64,000 bases of DNA from contig NZ_JAGQAG010000001.1 in the NCBI RefSeq assembly GCF_021405525.1, positions 62,001 through 126,000 on the forward strand, in the 5' to 3' direction. How positions within the stretch are numbered: the first letter of the stretch is position 1; each line of letters opens with the position of its first letter. This DNA is from Ruegeria pomeroyi (lineage in GTDB: Bacteria; Pseudomonadota; Alphaproteobacteria; Rhodobacterales; Rhodobacteraceae). The notes beneath the pieces were generated by a model, which was not told the DNA's origin, did not search any database, and was given only the letters and a program-made list of their open reading frames with translations. Shown piece by piece: positions 8,580-17,054 of this stretch. Made by a program: the position numbers and the translations under genes.

Positions 8580-10799
8580 ATGAGCCTGGTAAACAAGCTT
8601 GCCGAAGAACGGCGCGCGCGTTTGGCCGCGGAAAGACTGTTGGAACTGAAGCAGGCCGAACTGTCGGCGGCAAACCGCAAGCTGGGGCGCCATGCATTGG
8701 CGCTGACCAAGCAGATTGGCGAGAAACAGGCCGAGGTGGCCACCGTCCGTGACGAGAACGAAAAGGTCAAATCGGACCTGACCGTCGCCAACGCCAAGAT
8801 CGAGGTGGCCGAACGCCGGCTGTGGCACTCGATCCAGACCATTCAGGACGGATTTGCCTTTTTCGATGCGGACAGCAAGCTGATCGGCGCCAATACCGCC
8901 TATCTCAACGTCTTTGACGGGCTGGACGAGGTGGCGCCCGGTATCTCGTATATGCGGATCCTGCAACTGATGACCGAGGAAGGCATCATCGACACCGGTG
9001 AACTGGCCGCCGATGAGTGGCGGCAGATGATGCATGACCGCTGGATCGCCCCCACCCCCGAACCGGTGGTGATCCGCCTGTGGAACGACCAGTATGTCAA
9101 GATGATCGACCAGCGCGGCCATGGCGGCGATGTGGTCAGCCTGGCGCTCAACATCACCTCGACCGTGCGCTACGAGGCCGAACTGCGCGCCGCCCGTGAG
9201 CGGGCCGAGGCCGCGAACCGTGCCAAATCGGCCTTTCTCGCCAATATGAGCCACGAGATTCGGACGCCGATGAACGGCGTGGTCGGGATGGCCGAACTGC
9301 TGTGCGACACCGCGCTGGATGAAGAACAGCAGCTTTATGCCAGTACGATCAAGAACTCGGGCGAGGCGCTGCTGGTGATCATCAACGACGTTCTCGATTA
9401 CTCCAAGATCGAGGCCGACAAGATGGTGCTCCATCCCGAACCGTTCGATCTGGAACGCTGCATTCACGAGGTCGCGATGCTGATGCAGCCCATCGTACGC
9501 GACAAGGGGCTGACCCTCTTGGTGGATTATGACCTGTTCCTGCCCACCCTGTTTGTCGGCGATCCGGGCCGGATGCGGCAGGTGCTGACCAATCTTTTGG
9601 GCAATGCAGTCAAGTTCACCGCCAAGGGCCACATCCTGATCCGCGTCACCGGTGTGCCCGATCCCGCAACCGGCCGCTGCGCCATCCATGTCGCAATCGA
9701 GGATACCGGGATCGGCATTCCCCGCGAAAAGCTGGCGCATATCTTTGGCGAGTTCAATCAGGTCGAGAACGAGCGCAACCGCCAGTTCGACGGAACCGGG
9801 CTGGGTCTGGCGATCTCGCAGCGACTGATCCAGATGATGGGCGGCACCGTCTGGGTCGAAAGCGAAGAGGGGCGCGGATCGTGCTTTGGCTTCCGCGTCA
9901 CCCTGCCGATGAGCGAGGAACCGCAACCGGTTCTGCCCAACCTGCCAGTCCGCCTCCAACATGTGCTGATCGTCGACGACCTGGCTGTGAACCGCGCGAT
10001 CCTTGAGAAACAGTTGGCCCAGCTGGGCGTTCGGGTGACCTGCTGCGCTTCAGGCACAGAGGCCCTGAAACAGATGAGCAATTGCGTCGATCTGGTAATT
10101 AGTGATCACAAAATGCCCGAGATGGATGGGCTGGAACTGGCCGAGGCTCTGCGGGGTGCGGGTTGGTCGGACGTACCGGTATTCCTCCTCTCATCCAATC
10201 CCGGTGTGGCCCATGCGGACCCGGCCAAACGATACGTGCAGGGCATTTTGCAAAAGCCGATTCCAAGGGCCGAACTGTTCGCCCGCTTGTCGGATATGAC
10301 GACCGAGATCACATCGGTGCAGGACCCCAGGAACATAACGGAACCTGAAGCCAAGCCATCCCGGGACGCCGCCGGCGAACCGACCGAGCGCCGGCAGATG
10401 CGGGTGCTGGCCGCCGAGGACAACCGCACCAACCAGCTGGTGTTCCGCAAGATGGTCAAGACGCTCGATATCGACCTGCGCTTTGCCAATAACGGGCTCG
10501 AGGCGGTGGAGATCTGGCAGGATTTCCAACCCGACCTGATCTTCATGGATATCTCAATGCCCAAGATGGACGGCAAACAGGCCACTGGCGAGATTCGCAG
10601 GCTCGAGGCCGGAAACGGCCGTCATGTTCCTATCGTGGCGCTGACCGCACATGCCATGGCCGGCGATGCCGAGGGTATTCTGGCCGCCGGGCTGGACCAG
10701 TATCTGACCAAACCCCTGCGTAAGGCGCTGATTCACCAGCACATCGCCGAGGCCTGCCCGGCGGATGCACTACCGGTCAAAACTGAAAACGGAGAGTGA
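8580..10799 (+). CDS. Soluble hybrid histidine kinase with two receiver domains
   Basis: A 739-residue hybrid kinase with no membrane segment. Order: coiled coil (about 5-80), PAS-like sensor (83-195), HisKA with SHEIRTP (phospho-acceptor His225), HATPase with [21 protein letters not shown] and GTGLGLAI, a first receiver (VDD; phospho-Asp in [11 protein letters not shown]; conserved Lys in LQKP) and a second receiver (AEDN; Asp in [14 protein letters not shown]). Such proteins autophosphorylate and pass phosphate through their receivers. No partner phosphotransfer or regulator gene is adjacent, so the signal and output are unknown. The ATG at 8580 has GGGGA 9 nt upstream. The frame continues upstream to 8409 but would overlap the divergent A2M start. 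Convergent with idi, 12 bp between stops. Confidence 0.9.
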   Translation: MSLVNKLAEERRARLAAERLLELKQAELSAANRKLGRHALALTKQIGEKQAEVATVRDENEKVKSDLTVANAKIEVAERRLWHSIQTIQDGFAFFDADSKLIGANTAYLNVFDGLDEVAPGISYMRILQLMTEEGIIDTGELAADEWRQMMHDRWIAPTPEPVVIRLWNDQYVKMIDQRGHGGDVVSLALNITSTVRYEAELRAARERAEAANRAKSAFLANMSHEIRTPMNGVVGMAELLCDTALDEEQQLYASTIKNSGEALLVIINDVLDYSKIEADKMVLHPEPFDLERCIHEVAMLMQPIVRDKGLTLLVDYDLFLPTLFVGDPGRMRQVLTNLLGNAVKFTAKGHILIRVTGVPDPATGRCAIHVAIEDTGIGIPREKLAHIFGEFNQVENERNRQFDGTGLGLAISQRLIQMMGGTVWVESEEGRGSCFGFRVTLPMSEEPQPVLPNLPVRLQHVLIVDDLAVNRAILEKQLAQLGVRVTCCASGTEALKQMSNCVDLVISDHKMPEMDGLELAEALRGAGWSDVPVFLLSSNPGVAHADPAKRYVQGILQKPIPRAELFARLSDMTTEITSVQDPRNITEPEAKPSRDAAGEPTERRQMRVLAAEDNRTNQLVFRKMVKTLDIDLRFANNGLEAVEIWQDFQPDLIFMDISMPKMDGKQATGEIRRLEAGNGRHVPIVALTAHAMAGDAEGILAAGLDQYLTKPLRKALIHQHIAEACPADALPVKTENGE

Positions 10800-10811
10800 G
10801 CCAACCCCGTC

Positions 10812-11354
10812 TCAGGCCTTGGCCGAGATGATCAGATCGGGGCCGAATATCGTGTCGGAATGGTGGTGCAGATAGATCTTGAGCCAGGGCGTGAACCGCT
10901 CGGGATAGCGCTGCACCTCGGCCAGCAGGTCGTGATAGCCGATCCAGCGGATCTCCATCACCTCTTCGGGGTTGGGAACCACCTGCAAAGGGCCGCGTAC
11001 ATGGGCAAGGAAGACGTCCACCACCTCGTTCTCGACCATGCCGTTACCCACATCCGCATGGTACTCCAGCCTGTGACGGTACTCGGGATAAAGCCCACCG
11101 ATCCCCAGCTCCTCGCGCAGACGCCGCACTGCACAGGTCGAGGCGCTCTCACCCCAGTCAGGATGGGTGCAGCAGGTATTCGCCCACAGACCGGGTGTGT
11201 GGTATTTGCCCAGCGCCCGGCGCTGGATCAGGATGTCCATATCGCGCACCGCAAAGACCGAAACCGCCTTGTGTTTCAGACCCTTCTCATGCGCTTCCAG
11301 CTTGTCCACCGGAACAAGCGTATCGTCGACCCAAGCCGGAATCAGGATGCCCAT
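10812..11354 (-). CDS. idi: Isopentenyl-diphosphate delta-isomerase, type I
   Basis: A 180-residue Nudix-fold enzyme that interconverts IPP and DMAPP for isoprenoid synthesis. Visible family features are HKAVSVFAV (strand leading to the metal site), TCCTHP with the active-site cysteine, the Nudix-like RRLREELGI helix, and a downstream LEYHADVGNGMVENEVV segment with the catalytic glutamate region. The ATG at 11354 has GAGGAT just upstream; the longer frame to 11489 starts with low-complexity basic sequence unlike the family. No carotenoid or bacteriochlorophyll genes lie nearby, although the related photosynthetic genera carry idi in that cluster. Confidence 0.93.
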   Translation of the reverse strand: MGILIPAWVDDTLVPVDKLEAHEKGLKHKAVSVFAVRDMDILIQRRALGKYHTPGLWANTCCTHPDWGESASTCAVRRLREELGIGGLYPEYRHRLEYHADVGNGMVENEVVDVFLAHVRGPLQVVPNPEEVMEIRWIGYHDLLAEVQRYPERFTPWLKIYLHHHSDTIFGPDLIISAKA

Positions 11355-11470
11355 ACCATCCTCATGTCGTGTTCTCCCGTGACCGCGGCGCCAAGGGGCG
11401 GCCGCCCTGCCGGTCTCATGCCGACTTGCCGGACAAACCTGTGCGCGTTTCTCGCGACGATCAAGCGTGT

Positions 11471-11498
11471 AAAAGGCCGCAGTCTGCACTGCGGCCTT
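11471..11498 (-). terminator. Rho-independent terminator after the cytochrome c gene
   Basis: A 10-bp perfect stem (AAGGCCGCAG / CTGCGGCCTT, loop TCTGCA) is followed on the minus strand by TTTT. It lies 30 bp past the cytochrome c stop and before the idi gene on the same strand, so it separates the two transcription units. Confidence 0.75.
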
Positions 11499-11527
11499 GC
11501 TGGTACTTTTGTACCTGATCGCGCTAC

Positions 11528-11941
11528 TTAATCGGCAGCGACGCTTTGCAGATAGGCAAACACGTCCTCGCCACCCGATTTCAGCTTGAATGTCATTTTC
11601 GACTTGGCCGCCGTTTCACCCAGATAGGTGTTCAGGAAGCTTTTGGGGTCATGGGTGAAGGCGACAAAGCTCTCTTCGTCCCAGACCAGACCCTTTTCGC
11701 CGGCAGCAACCAGGCTGTCACCGTATTTGTACCCTTCATAGGTGCCCGCGGCCCGGCCCACGACGCCATACAGGTTCGGCCCGGTCTTGCCGCCCTTGAC
11801 GATGGTTTCACCGGCGGGGGACTCGATCATGTGGCAAGACTTGCACTTGTTGAAACCCTTCTCACCCTTGGCGGCATCGCCCTCTGCAAGGGCGGGAACG
11901 GCAAGAACGCAGGCAAAGGCGGCGGCGACAAATCGGTTCAT
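11528..11941 (-). CDS. Cytochrome c2 (soluble class I c-type cytochrome)
   Basis: A 137-residue periplasmic cytochrome. It has a signal peptide (MNRFVAAAFACVLAVPALA), a single heme-binding CKSCH just after it, and a late SKMTF segment supplying the axial methionine. GxxKCKSCH, GPNLYGVVGR and TFKLKS are typical of cytochrome c2/c550, which carries electrons from the bc1 complex to cytochrome oxidase or other terminal enzymes. The ATG at 11941 was chosen because it starts the signal peptide; the frame extends 11 codons further. Monocistronic, followed by a clear terminator. Confidence 0.9.
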   Translation of the reverse strand: MNRFVAAAFACVLAVPALAEGDAAKGEKGFNKCKSCHMIESPAGETIVKGGKTGPNLYGVVGRAAGTYEGYKYGDSLVAAGEKGLVWDEESFVAFTHDPKSFLNTYLGETAAKSKMTFKLKSGGEDVFAYLQSVAAD

Positions 11942-12052
11942 GTTGGGAACTCCACAGATTTTTGGCTGACCCAAATGAGAAGACAGAGCGCGCCGGAGTC
12001 AACACCACCATCGTCGGATTCAGGCACTGTGTCGCACCTTCTCACGCGCTTG

Positions 12053-13069
12053 TCAGAGGGATTGCGCCTGTTTCCAACAGGGCAACAGGTCACCCGGTGC
12101 CGGACGCGCCAGATAGATGGCGCGGCCAATGGCACGGGCAAGGCACAGCGCGGCGGCGTGGCCAAGCAGGGTCAGGTCGCGCTCGGGCGCGGCCATCGGG
12201 CGGGCGCCGGTCGAGACCGAGAAAACCAGATCGCCATCGCCCGGCGAATGGGCCGGAACCGTGGCCCGGGCGATACCGTCATGGGCGGCGACCGCCATGC
12301 GCTGGCATTGCGCCTTGGTCAGGTCGGCATCGGTTGCAACGATGGCGATGGTGGTATTGGCCCGCTCCTGCGCTTGGGCGGCCATGGTCCTCATCTTGCG
12401 GCTTTCAAGCTGCCGGCCCAGCCCGCAGCTGGGGTCGGGACCCAGCCCGCCGAACTCACCATCGATCTCGAACGGGGCGGCCCAGAAGTGACGGTCGCCG
12501 GGGGTGGTGACGCTGCCCATCGGGTTGGCGGCAACCAGCGCGCCCACCGTGGTTCCGTCGGGCAGCACCAGCGAGGCCGAGCCGAGCCCGCCTTTGAGCA
12601 TTGCGGTCAGCGCCCCGGTACCGACCCCGGCGGTGCCCAGCGCGAAATCCTCGCCCGCCGCTTCGAACGCCGCACGGCCCAGCGCACGATAGGGGTTGTC
12701 GAGCCAGTCCTTGTCCCCGCCATTGAGCAGGTCAAAGATGATCGCGCCCGGCACGATGGGAATGACCGCATCGGCAATGCGATAGCCGCGCCCGGCGGCG
12801 CGCAGTGCATCGGACACGCCCGAACAGGCATCCAGCCCATAGGCCGAGCCGCCCGAGAGCACCAGAGCGTCGATCCGCGCCACCGATTTGTCGGGCGCCA
12901 GCAGATCGGTCTCGCGCGTGCCCGGCGCCCCGCCCATCACATGGACCGAGGCCATGAACGGCGCATCGGCGGTCAGCACGGTGGCACCGGATTTCAACGC
13001 ATCGTCCTGCGCATTGCCGACCAACAGGCCGGGCACATCGGTGATCAGGTTGCGGGGGCCGGGAACCAT
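12053..13069 (-). CDS. P1-family (DmpA/NylC-like) peptidase
   Basis: A 338-residue member of the S58/P1 self-processing hydrolases (L-aminopeptidase DmpA, nylon oligomer hydrolase NylC). Family features are the N-terminal NLITDVPGLLVGNA, VLSGGSAYGLDA, and GGLGSASL, where autocleavage before Ser164 would expose the nucleophile and give two chains. Substrate cannot be read from sequence; such enzymes cleave N-terminal residues from small peptides or amides. GAGGAAAGG lies before the ATG. The gene starts 27 bp after the stop of an SDR gene on the same strand, so the two are probably cotranscribed. Confidence 0.85.
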   Translation of the reverse strand: MVPGPRNLITDVPGLLVGNAQDDALKSGATVLTADAPFMASVHVMGGAPGTRETDLLAPDKSVARIDALVLSGGSAYGLDACSGVSDALRAAGRGYRIADAVIPIVPGAIIFDLLNGGDKDWLDNPYRALGRAAFEAAGEDFALGTAGVGTGALTAMLKGGLGSASLVLPDGTTVGALVAANPMGSVTTPGDRHFWAAPFEIDGEFGGLGPDPSCGLGRQLESRKMRTMAAQAQERANTTIAIVATDADLTKAQCQRMAVAAHDGIARATVPAHSPGDGDLVFSVSTGARPMAAPERDLTLLGHAAALCLARAIGRAIYLARPAPGDLLPCWKQAQSL

Positions 13070-13096
13070 GGCTTGCCTTTCCTCGGATGCGGGCGC

Positions 13097-13843
13097 TCAG
13101 ATGCAGCGGCCGCCATCCACCTCCATCGCGACGCCGGTGATCATCGAGGCCTCGTCCGAACACAGGAAACAGGCAGCATTGCCCATGTCCTGCGGGGTCG
13201 AGAACCGGCCCAGCGGGATGGTGGCCAGGAACTTGGCGCGCATCTCGGGCGTGTCCTCGCCCATGAAGGACTTCAACAGCGGGGTTTCGCCCGCCACGGG
13301 GTTGAGCGCGTTGACCCGCACGCCATCCGGCGCAAGCTCTACCGCCATGGTGCGGGTCGCGGTGATCATCCAGCCCTTGGAGGCGTTGTACCAGTTCAGC
13401 CGGGGTCGCGGAGAAACGCCAGCGGTCGAGGCGACATTCAGGATCGCGCCCTTGCCACGTTCCTTCATATGCGGCACCAGCGATCGGGCGGTCAGATAGA
13501 CCGACTTCATGTTGACGCGAAAGACACGGTCGAAATCCGCCTCGCTGACATCTTCCAACGCGGCCGGCAGGTGAGTTACACCGGCATTGTTGACCAGAAT
13601 ATCCACATGCCCGAACCTGCGCAGCGCCGCGGCTGCCATCGCATCGACCGAATTGCCGTCGGACACATCGACCTGGTGGGCAAAGGCATCGCCATCCATC
13701 TGCGCGGCGGTCTCGCGCGCGGTGTCGAGGTTGATATCGGCCACCAAGACACGGGCGCCCTCGGACACGAATTTCGCCACGATCCCGGCGCCGAACCCTT
13801 GCGCGCCACCGGTGACGATGGCTGTTTTTCCGTCCAGTCTCAT
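13097..13843 (-). CDS. SDR-family NAD(P)-dependent oxidoreductase
   Basis: A 248-residue classical short-chain dehydrogenase. The cofactor motif is TGGAQGFG near residue 12, followed by NNAG, then the catalytic Ser in NVASTAG and the YNASK (Tyr/Lys) pair. The C-terminal GVAMEVDGGRCI matches 3-ketoacyl-ACP reductase or glucose-dehydrogenase-like SDRs. The acidic residue after strand 2 (VADIN) suggests NAD(H) preference. The ATG at 13843 has AGGGAGTG upstream. Substrate is unknown. It lies just upstream of the P1 peptidase. Confidence 0.85.
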   Translation of the reverse strand: MRLDGKTAIVTGGAQGFGAGIVAKFVSEGARVLVADINLDTARETAAQMDGDAFAHQVDVSDGNSVDAMAAAALRRFGHVDILVNNAGVTHLPAALEDVSEADFDRVFRVNMKSVYLTARSLVPHMKERGKGAILNVASTAGVSPRPRLNWYNASKGWMITATRTMAVELAPDGVRVNALNPVAGETPLLKSFMGEDTPEMRAKFLATIPLGRFSTPQDMGNAACFLCSDEASMITGVAMEVDGGRCI

Positions 13844-13896
13844 ATGGTTCACTCCCTCTTGGCCCGAGATTAGCAGCGGCGCGGACAGACGCCAGC

Positions 13897-14316
13897 CTAT
13901 TCGTCGCCGATCTTGCCGCGCAGGGCCTTGACCTCGCCGCGCGCCTTCTTGGCGTCGAGCCGGCGCCGGACCGAGCCGCGCGTCGGCTTGGTCGCGATGC
14001 GGCGTTTCGGGGCCACCAACGCGCGCGCGATCAGGTCGACCAGCCGGGCGCGGACGATCTCGCGGTTGCGGGCCTGGCTGCGGGTCTCGTCGCATTGCAG
14101 GACAATGGCCCCCTCGCTGGTCCAGCGGCGCCCTGCCAACCGCTTCAACCGCGCCTTGACCGGTGCGGGCAAGGAAGGCGAGCGCGCCGCCTCGAACCGC
14201 AATTCGACCGCCGAGGACACCTTGTTCACATTCTGCCCGCCCGGCCCAGAGGCGCGCATGAAGCTCTCGCTCAACTCCCAGTCCTGGATCGCGATATCGT
14301 CGGTCACATACAGCAT
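13897..14316 (-). CDS. arfB: Peptidyl-tRNA hydrolase ArfB (ribosome rescue)
   Basis: A 139-residue protein with the release-factor GGQ motif in SGPGGQNVNKVSSAVELRF and a long basic C-terminal tail (KPTRGSVRRRLDAKKARG). This is the ArfB/YaeJ architecture: the tail inserts in the empty mRNA channel of a stalled ribosome and GGQ hydrolyses the peptidyl-tRNA. The residues of the GGQ loop and the basic tail are all present. It stands alone, 53 bp upstream of the SDR gene start and on the same strand. Confidence 0.93.
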   Translation of the reverse strand: MLYVTDDIAIQDWELSESFMRASGPGGQNVNKVSSAVELRFEAARSPSLPAPVKARLKRLAGRRWTSEGAIVLQCDETRSQARNREIVRARLVDLIARALVAPKRRIATKPTRGSVRRRLDAKKARGEVKALRGKIGDE

Positions 14317-14346
14317 GGCGGCACCTTAGCGGGCCTCGCGGGTATG

Positions 14347-14375
14347 AAAAAGGCCGCCCATCGGGCGGCCTTTCG
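14347..14375 (-). terminator. Rho-independent terminator downstream of queuosine-precursor transporter
   Basis: A 9-bp perfect stem AGGCCGCCC / GGGCGGCCT with a 3-nt loop, followed on the minus strand by TTTTTC. It lies about 200 nt past the transporter stop, leaving a long structured 3' tail. Confidence 0.75.
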
Positions 14376-14459
14376 AAAGTTCAGGAAGCTGTGCCAGTGG
14401 GCCAACAGGCTCGACCGGGGCGGGGACCCGCCAAGGACTGCCTTGACCGGCGCCTGCCC

Positions 14460-14498
14460 CTAGGTTCCGGCACCTCTTACCAATCCCTTTCTCGACAC
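14460..14498 (-). other. 12-codon ORF with near-perfect Shine-Dalgarno in a structured 3' tail
   Basis: On the minus strand, AAAGGAGGTGGTCC (14 nt nearly fully complementary to the 16S rRNA 3' end) is followed by AGTG and a short ORF starting GTG-TCG-AGA and ending TAG, giving MSRKGLVRGAGT. Downstream are small hairpins (CAAGG/CCTTG and GGCGGG/CCCGCC) and then the terminator at 14347. The RBS is far stronger than those of neighbouring genes. It may be a translated micro-ORF or an sRNA derived from the 3' tail. Family not recognised. Confidence 0.35.
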
Positions 14499-14574
14499 TG
14501 GACCACCTCCTTTGCTTTGCTGTTGAACTCATCTTCAGCCTGCCACAGGAAGTGATTTGCGCCAAATGAAATCT

Positions 14575-15225
14575 TCAGGCGGCGGCGCGGGTCGGGGCAA
14601 GTCGTTGAACGATAACGCGGAACGGGATCAGCGCGATCAGGGCAAGTGAGAGTTTGACCAGCCAGTCGGCAAAGGCCAGCGTGACCCACAGCGGCACCGG
14701 CGCGCCCGTGTTCATGAAGGGCACCGCCTCCCACGCCCAGTTGACGGCGGCGTCGGCATCGGGGCCAAACAGGGTGATGCTGGCCGAAAAGGCGATGGTA
14801 AAGAACAGCGCGGTGTCCAGCGCCGAGCCGATCAGGGTCGACACCAGCGGCGCCCGCCACCAGCGCCCGCCCCGGAACCGGTTGAACACCGCCACATCGG
14901 TCAGTTGCGCGATCAGGAACGCGGTGCCCGAGGCGACCGCGATCCGCAGCGGCACGGCGGCATAGGTATAGCCATCGCCTTGCAGCATGATCTGGCTGCC
15001 GATCAGCGAACAGATCACCCCGGTCACAAAACCGGCAAACACCACGCGCCGCGCGGCCTCGGTTCCATAGACGCGGTTCATCACATCGGTGACCAGAAAA
15101 GCCAGCGGATAGGTGAAGGCGCCCCAGGTCAGCAATCCGTCGAGGATCAGGAACTGGACGAGGATGTTCGACGCCACCACGATGGCGGCCATGGCAAGAA
15201 TGCCGGGAAGGAATGCGCGGGTCAT
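14575..15225 (-). CDS. Queuosine precursor transporter (YhhQ/DUF165 family)
   Basis: A 216-residue inner-membrane protein with about six hydrophobic segments and the family signatures AFTYPLAFLVTDVMNRVYG and the later FLIAQLTDVAVFNRFR. YhhQ-type proteins take up preQ0/preQ1 for synthesis of queuosine in tRNA anticodons. The ATG at 15225 was chosen because the protein start MTRAFLPGILAM begins the first membrane helix; upstream codons in frame are polar and not membrane-like. The RBS is weak. The leader between this ATG and the upstream gene folds into a three-way junction (see findings). No que biosynthesis gene is adjacent. Confidence 0.87.
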   Translation of the reverse strand: MTRAFLPGILAMAAIVVASNILVQFLILDGLLTWGAFTYPLAFLVTDVMNRVYGTEAARRVVFAGFVTGVICSLIGSQIMLQGDGYTYAAVPLRIAVASGTAFLIAQLTDVAVFNRFRGGRWWRAPLVSTLIGSALDTALFFTIAFSASITLFGPDADAAVNWAWEAVPFMNTGAPVPLWVTLAFADWLVKLSLALIALIPFRVIVQRLAPTRAAA

Positions 15226-15240
15226 GTTTCGGGGTCCGTT

Positions 15241-15319
15241 TTGACAAGGGTGCGGCGACTTGGTCCGCCTGTGTCGCGGACAAGCCGGGCGTTTAGCCCG
15301 CAACACCCCGTCCTGTCAA
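15241..15319 (-). other. Possible structured leader (three-way junction) before queuosine-precursor transporter
   Basis: TTGACA (15241-15246) pairs with TGTCAA (15314-15319) and GGGTG (15248-15252) with CACCC (15304-15308). Inside are two hairpins: GTCCGC/GCGGAC (15263-15268/15276-15281, extended by CTT/AAG) and CGGGC/GCCCG (15286-15290/15296-15300). It ends 15 nt before the transporter ATG and overlaps the stop of the upstream gene. No known preQ1 riboswitch consensus was recognised. Confidence 0.3.
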
Positions 15320-16200
15320 TCCGGCAGCAGGTATTCGACCAACTCGGTCCGTTGCAGCATCAGGAAATTGTTGTCGGACACCATCGTCGCGCGCAGCCGC
15401 CCCTGCCCGTCGCGCCAGACCGACACTCCTTCAAGGTTGTCATGTGCCGTCAGACGGCTCTGGAACAGGATCTCTTCGCCAGTGACCCCGTTGGCTGTCA
15501 CGTTCCAACGGCGCAGGCGCGAGCGGAACCCGATGGCGCCGGTATCCCGCTCCAGCACATAGAACCGCCCGTCAGGTCCGAAGTCGGCAGCCACGGGCAG
15601 GTACTCACCCAACTGCTCCAGGTGAAACGCCGTGCGCCAGGCCCGACCGTCCCAACGATAGACCGGGATCGAACCATCGGCGGCGCGGCTGCTTTCAGGC
15701 AGGGTATAGAGCCGCCCGCGCGCATCCATCGCCAACCCCTCGAAGGCGCCGTTGCGGGCCATGTGGCGAAACGCGTCCGGGCGCGGCAGAACCTTGGCCG
15801 GGCCATCGGGGCGGGTGTATCGCGCCACACGCGCCACGCCTTCGAACGAGATGTAGATCACCCCGTCCGGCCCGATCGCCAGCCCCTCGCTGTCGCCGAC
15901 CCGGCCCTTGAGTACCTTGTTTTTGCTCGACCTGACCTTGTGCACCGTGTCGATCTCGACGCCGGTGATCTGGTCACCGTCGCGCTGCACCCTCGCGGTC
16001 AGAATCGTGGCGCGGTCGGACAATACGGTCATACCCATGCCGTCCGGCGCCATTTCGATGGCCGAGAAACCGCCGAACCAGGGCTGAGACCCGCGCCAGG
16101 TGAAACTGCCCAGATGCTGTGCCTCGCCCCGGTCCACGGCCAGGCCGGGACCGGACAGCACCAGCGCGGCCGCTATTGCGAACGCAAGACGGAGGCGCAT
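15316..16200 (-). CDS. Esterase-like activity of phytase family protein
   Basis: A 294-residue exported protein: signal peptide (MRLRLAFAIAAALVLSGPGLA) followed by a beta-propeller-like body with repeated elements such as GFSAIEMAPDGMGMTVLSDR, DSEGLAIGPDGVIYISFEG, FEGLAMDARGRLYTLPE and NLEGVSVWRDGQGR. This is the pattern of PF13449 (esterase-like activity of phytase). Substrate is unknown, and the phytase label reflects the founding member only. Its ATG at 16200 overlaps the end of mepA by 28 bp, so translation is probably coupled. MFS gene, mepA and this gene form a run of overlapping minus-strand genes. Confidence 0.82.
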   Translation of the reverse strand: MRLRLAFAIAAALVLSGPGLAVDRGEAQHLGSFTWRGSQPWFGGFSAIEMAPDGMGMTVLSDRATILTARVQRDGDQITGVEIDTVHKVRSSKNKVLKGRVGDSEGLAIGPDGVIYISFEGVARVARYTRPDGPAKVLPRPDAFRHMARNGAFEGLAMDARGRLYTLPESSRAADGSIPVYRWDGRAWRTAFHLEQLGEYLPVAADFGPDGRFYVLERDTGAIGFRSRLRRWNVTANGVTGEEILFQSRLTAHDNLEGVSVWRDGQGRLRATMVSDNNFLMLQRTELVEYLLPD

Positions 16201-17054
16201 TGCTTCGGCAGGTCGGCCAGCACGTATTCGCGGCGTTTCTTGGGCGGTGGCGCATTGGGGTCACGCGGCTTCGGCGGCGGCGGGTTCAGGATATTGTTCA
16301 CCCATTCCTGCGCCTCGGCACAGCCATCCCCCTGCGGCGGCGGGGTCTGGTCGACACAGCCGCGCGAGCCGCGCGGGCAACTCAGCCGAACGTGGAAATG
16401 ATAGTGATGCCCCCACCAGGGCCGGATCTTGCGCAGATAGGACCGGTCGCCCTTTTCGTTGTTGCACATCCAGACCTTGGCACCGGGAAAGACGAAGATG
16501 CGCGCCACCCGCCTGTCGCGCGCCGCCTCGCGCATGATCGCATGATGCTGGCGGGTCCAGCTGTCGTTGACATAGGCCCCCTTGGCCCGGCGCAGCGAGA
16601 CCGAGGAGATGTTTTCGCGATGCTGACCCGAAAGGCGCAGATTGTTGGCCTGCAGCATCCAGATGTCGATATCCAGCCCCAGCTGGTGGCTGCGATGCCC
16701 GGTCAGCATCGGCCCGCCGCGCGGCTGGCTGATATCGCCGATGTAAAGCCCACTCCACCCTTTCTGCCGGGCGGCAAAACCGCTCAGGTCGCGGATGAAG
16801 TCGATGGTCTCGGGGTGGCCCCAGTTGCGGTTGCGGCTCAGCCGCATCGCCTGCCAGGTGGGGCCGGTCTCGGGCAGTTGCTCCAGCCCGGCCGCGCAGC
16901 CCTTGGCATAGCTGCCATAGGCGGCGGGTTTCTGCCGAGAGGCCTGCTTTTGCGCCCCGAAAAGCTCTTTGGCCAATGGCTCGGCCTGCGCCGGAGCGGC
17001 ACCCAGCATCGGACTCAGCATCAATAGAAGAACGGCAATGATCTGAATAAACAC
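16173..17054 (-). CDS. mepA: Penicillin-insensitive murein endopeptidase MepA
   Basis: A 293-residue M74 metallopeptidase. Signal peptide MFIQIIAVLLLMLSP to APAQA; zinc-binding HQLGLDIDIW; WGHHYHFHVRL with further ligands; and cysteines that match the family's disulfides. It cleaves D-alanyl-meso-diaminopimelate cross-bridges in the periplasm. The start is GTG at 17054, which shares its G with the TAG stop of the MFS gene (TAGTG), a coupled start. The open frame extends much further upstream only as an out-of-frame shadow of the MFS gene. The proline-rich NPPPPKPRDPNAPPPKK stretch near the C terminus is a linker-like addition. Confidence 0.92.
   Translation of the reverse strand: MFIQIIAVLLLMLSPMLGAAPAQAEPLAKELFGAQKQASRQKPAAYGSYAKGCAAGLEQLPETGPTWQAMRLSRNRNWGHPETIDFIRDLSGFAARQKGWSGLYIGDISQPRGGPMLTGHRSHQLGLDIDIWMLQANNLRLSGQHRENISSVSLRRAKGAYVNDSWTRQHHAIMREAARDRRVARIFVFPGAKVWMCNNEKGDRSYLRKIRPWWGHHYHFHVRLSCPRGSRGCVDQTPPPQGDGCAEAQEWVNNILNPPPPKPRDPNAPPPKKRREYVLADLPKQCASVLRSQ

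Noticed and set aside
11528-11941. Assigning the cytochrome gene to photosynthetic electron flow
   Set aside because: No puf, bch or crt gene is present; a respiratory role is the safer reading.
11546-13873. 775-codon plus-strand frame over the cytochrome, peptidase and SDR genes
   Set aside because: Runs across three well-recognised minus-strand genes; no domain visible.
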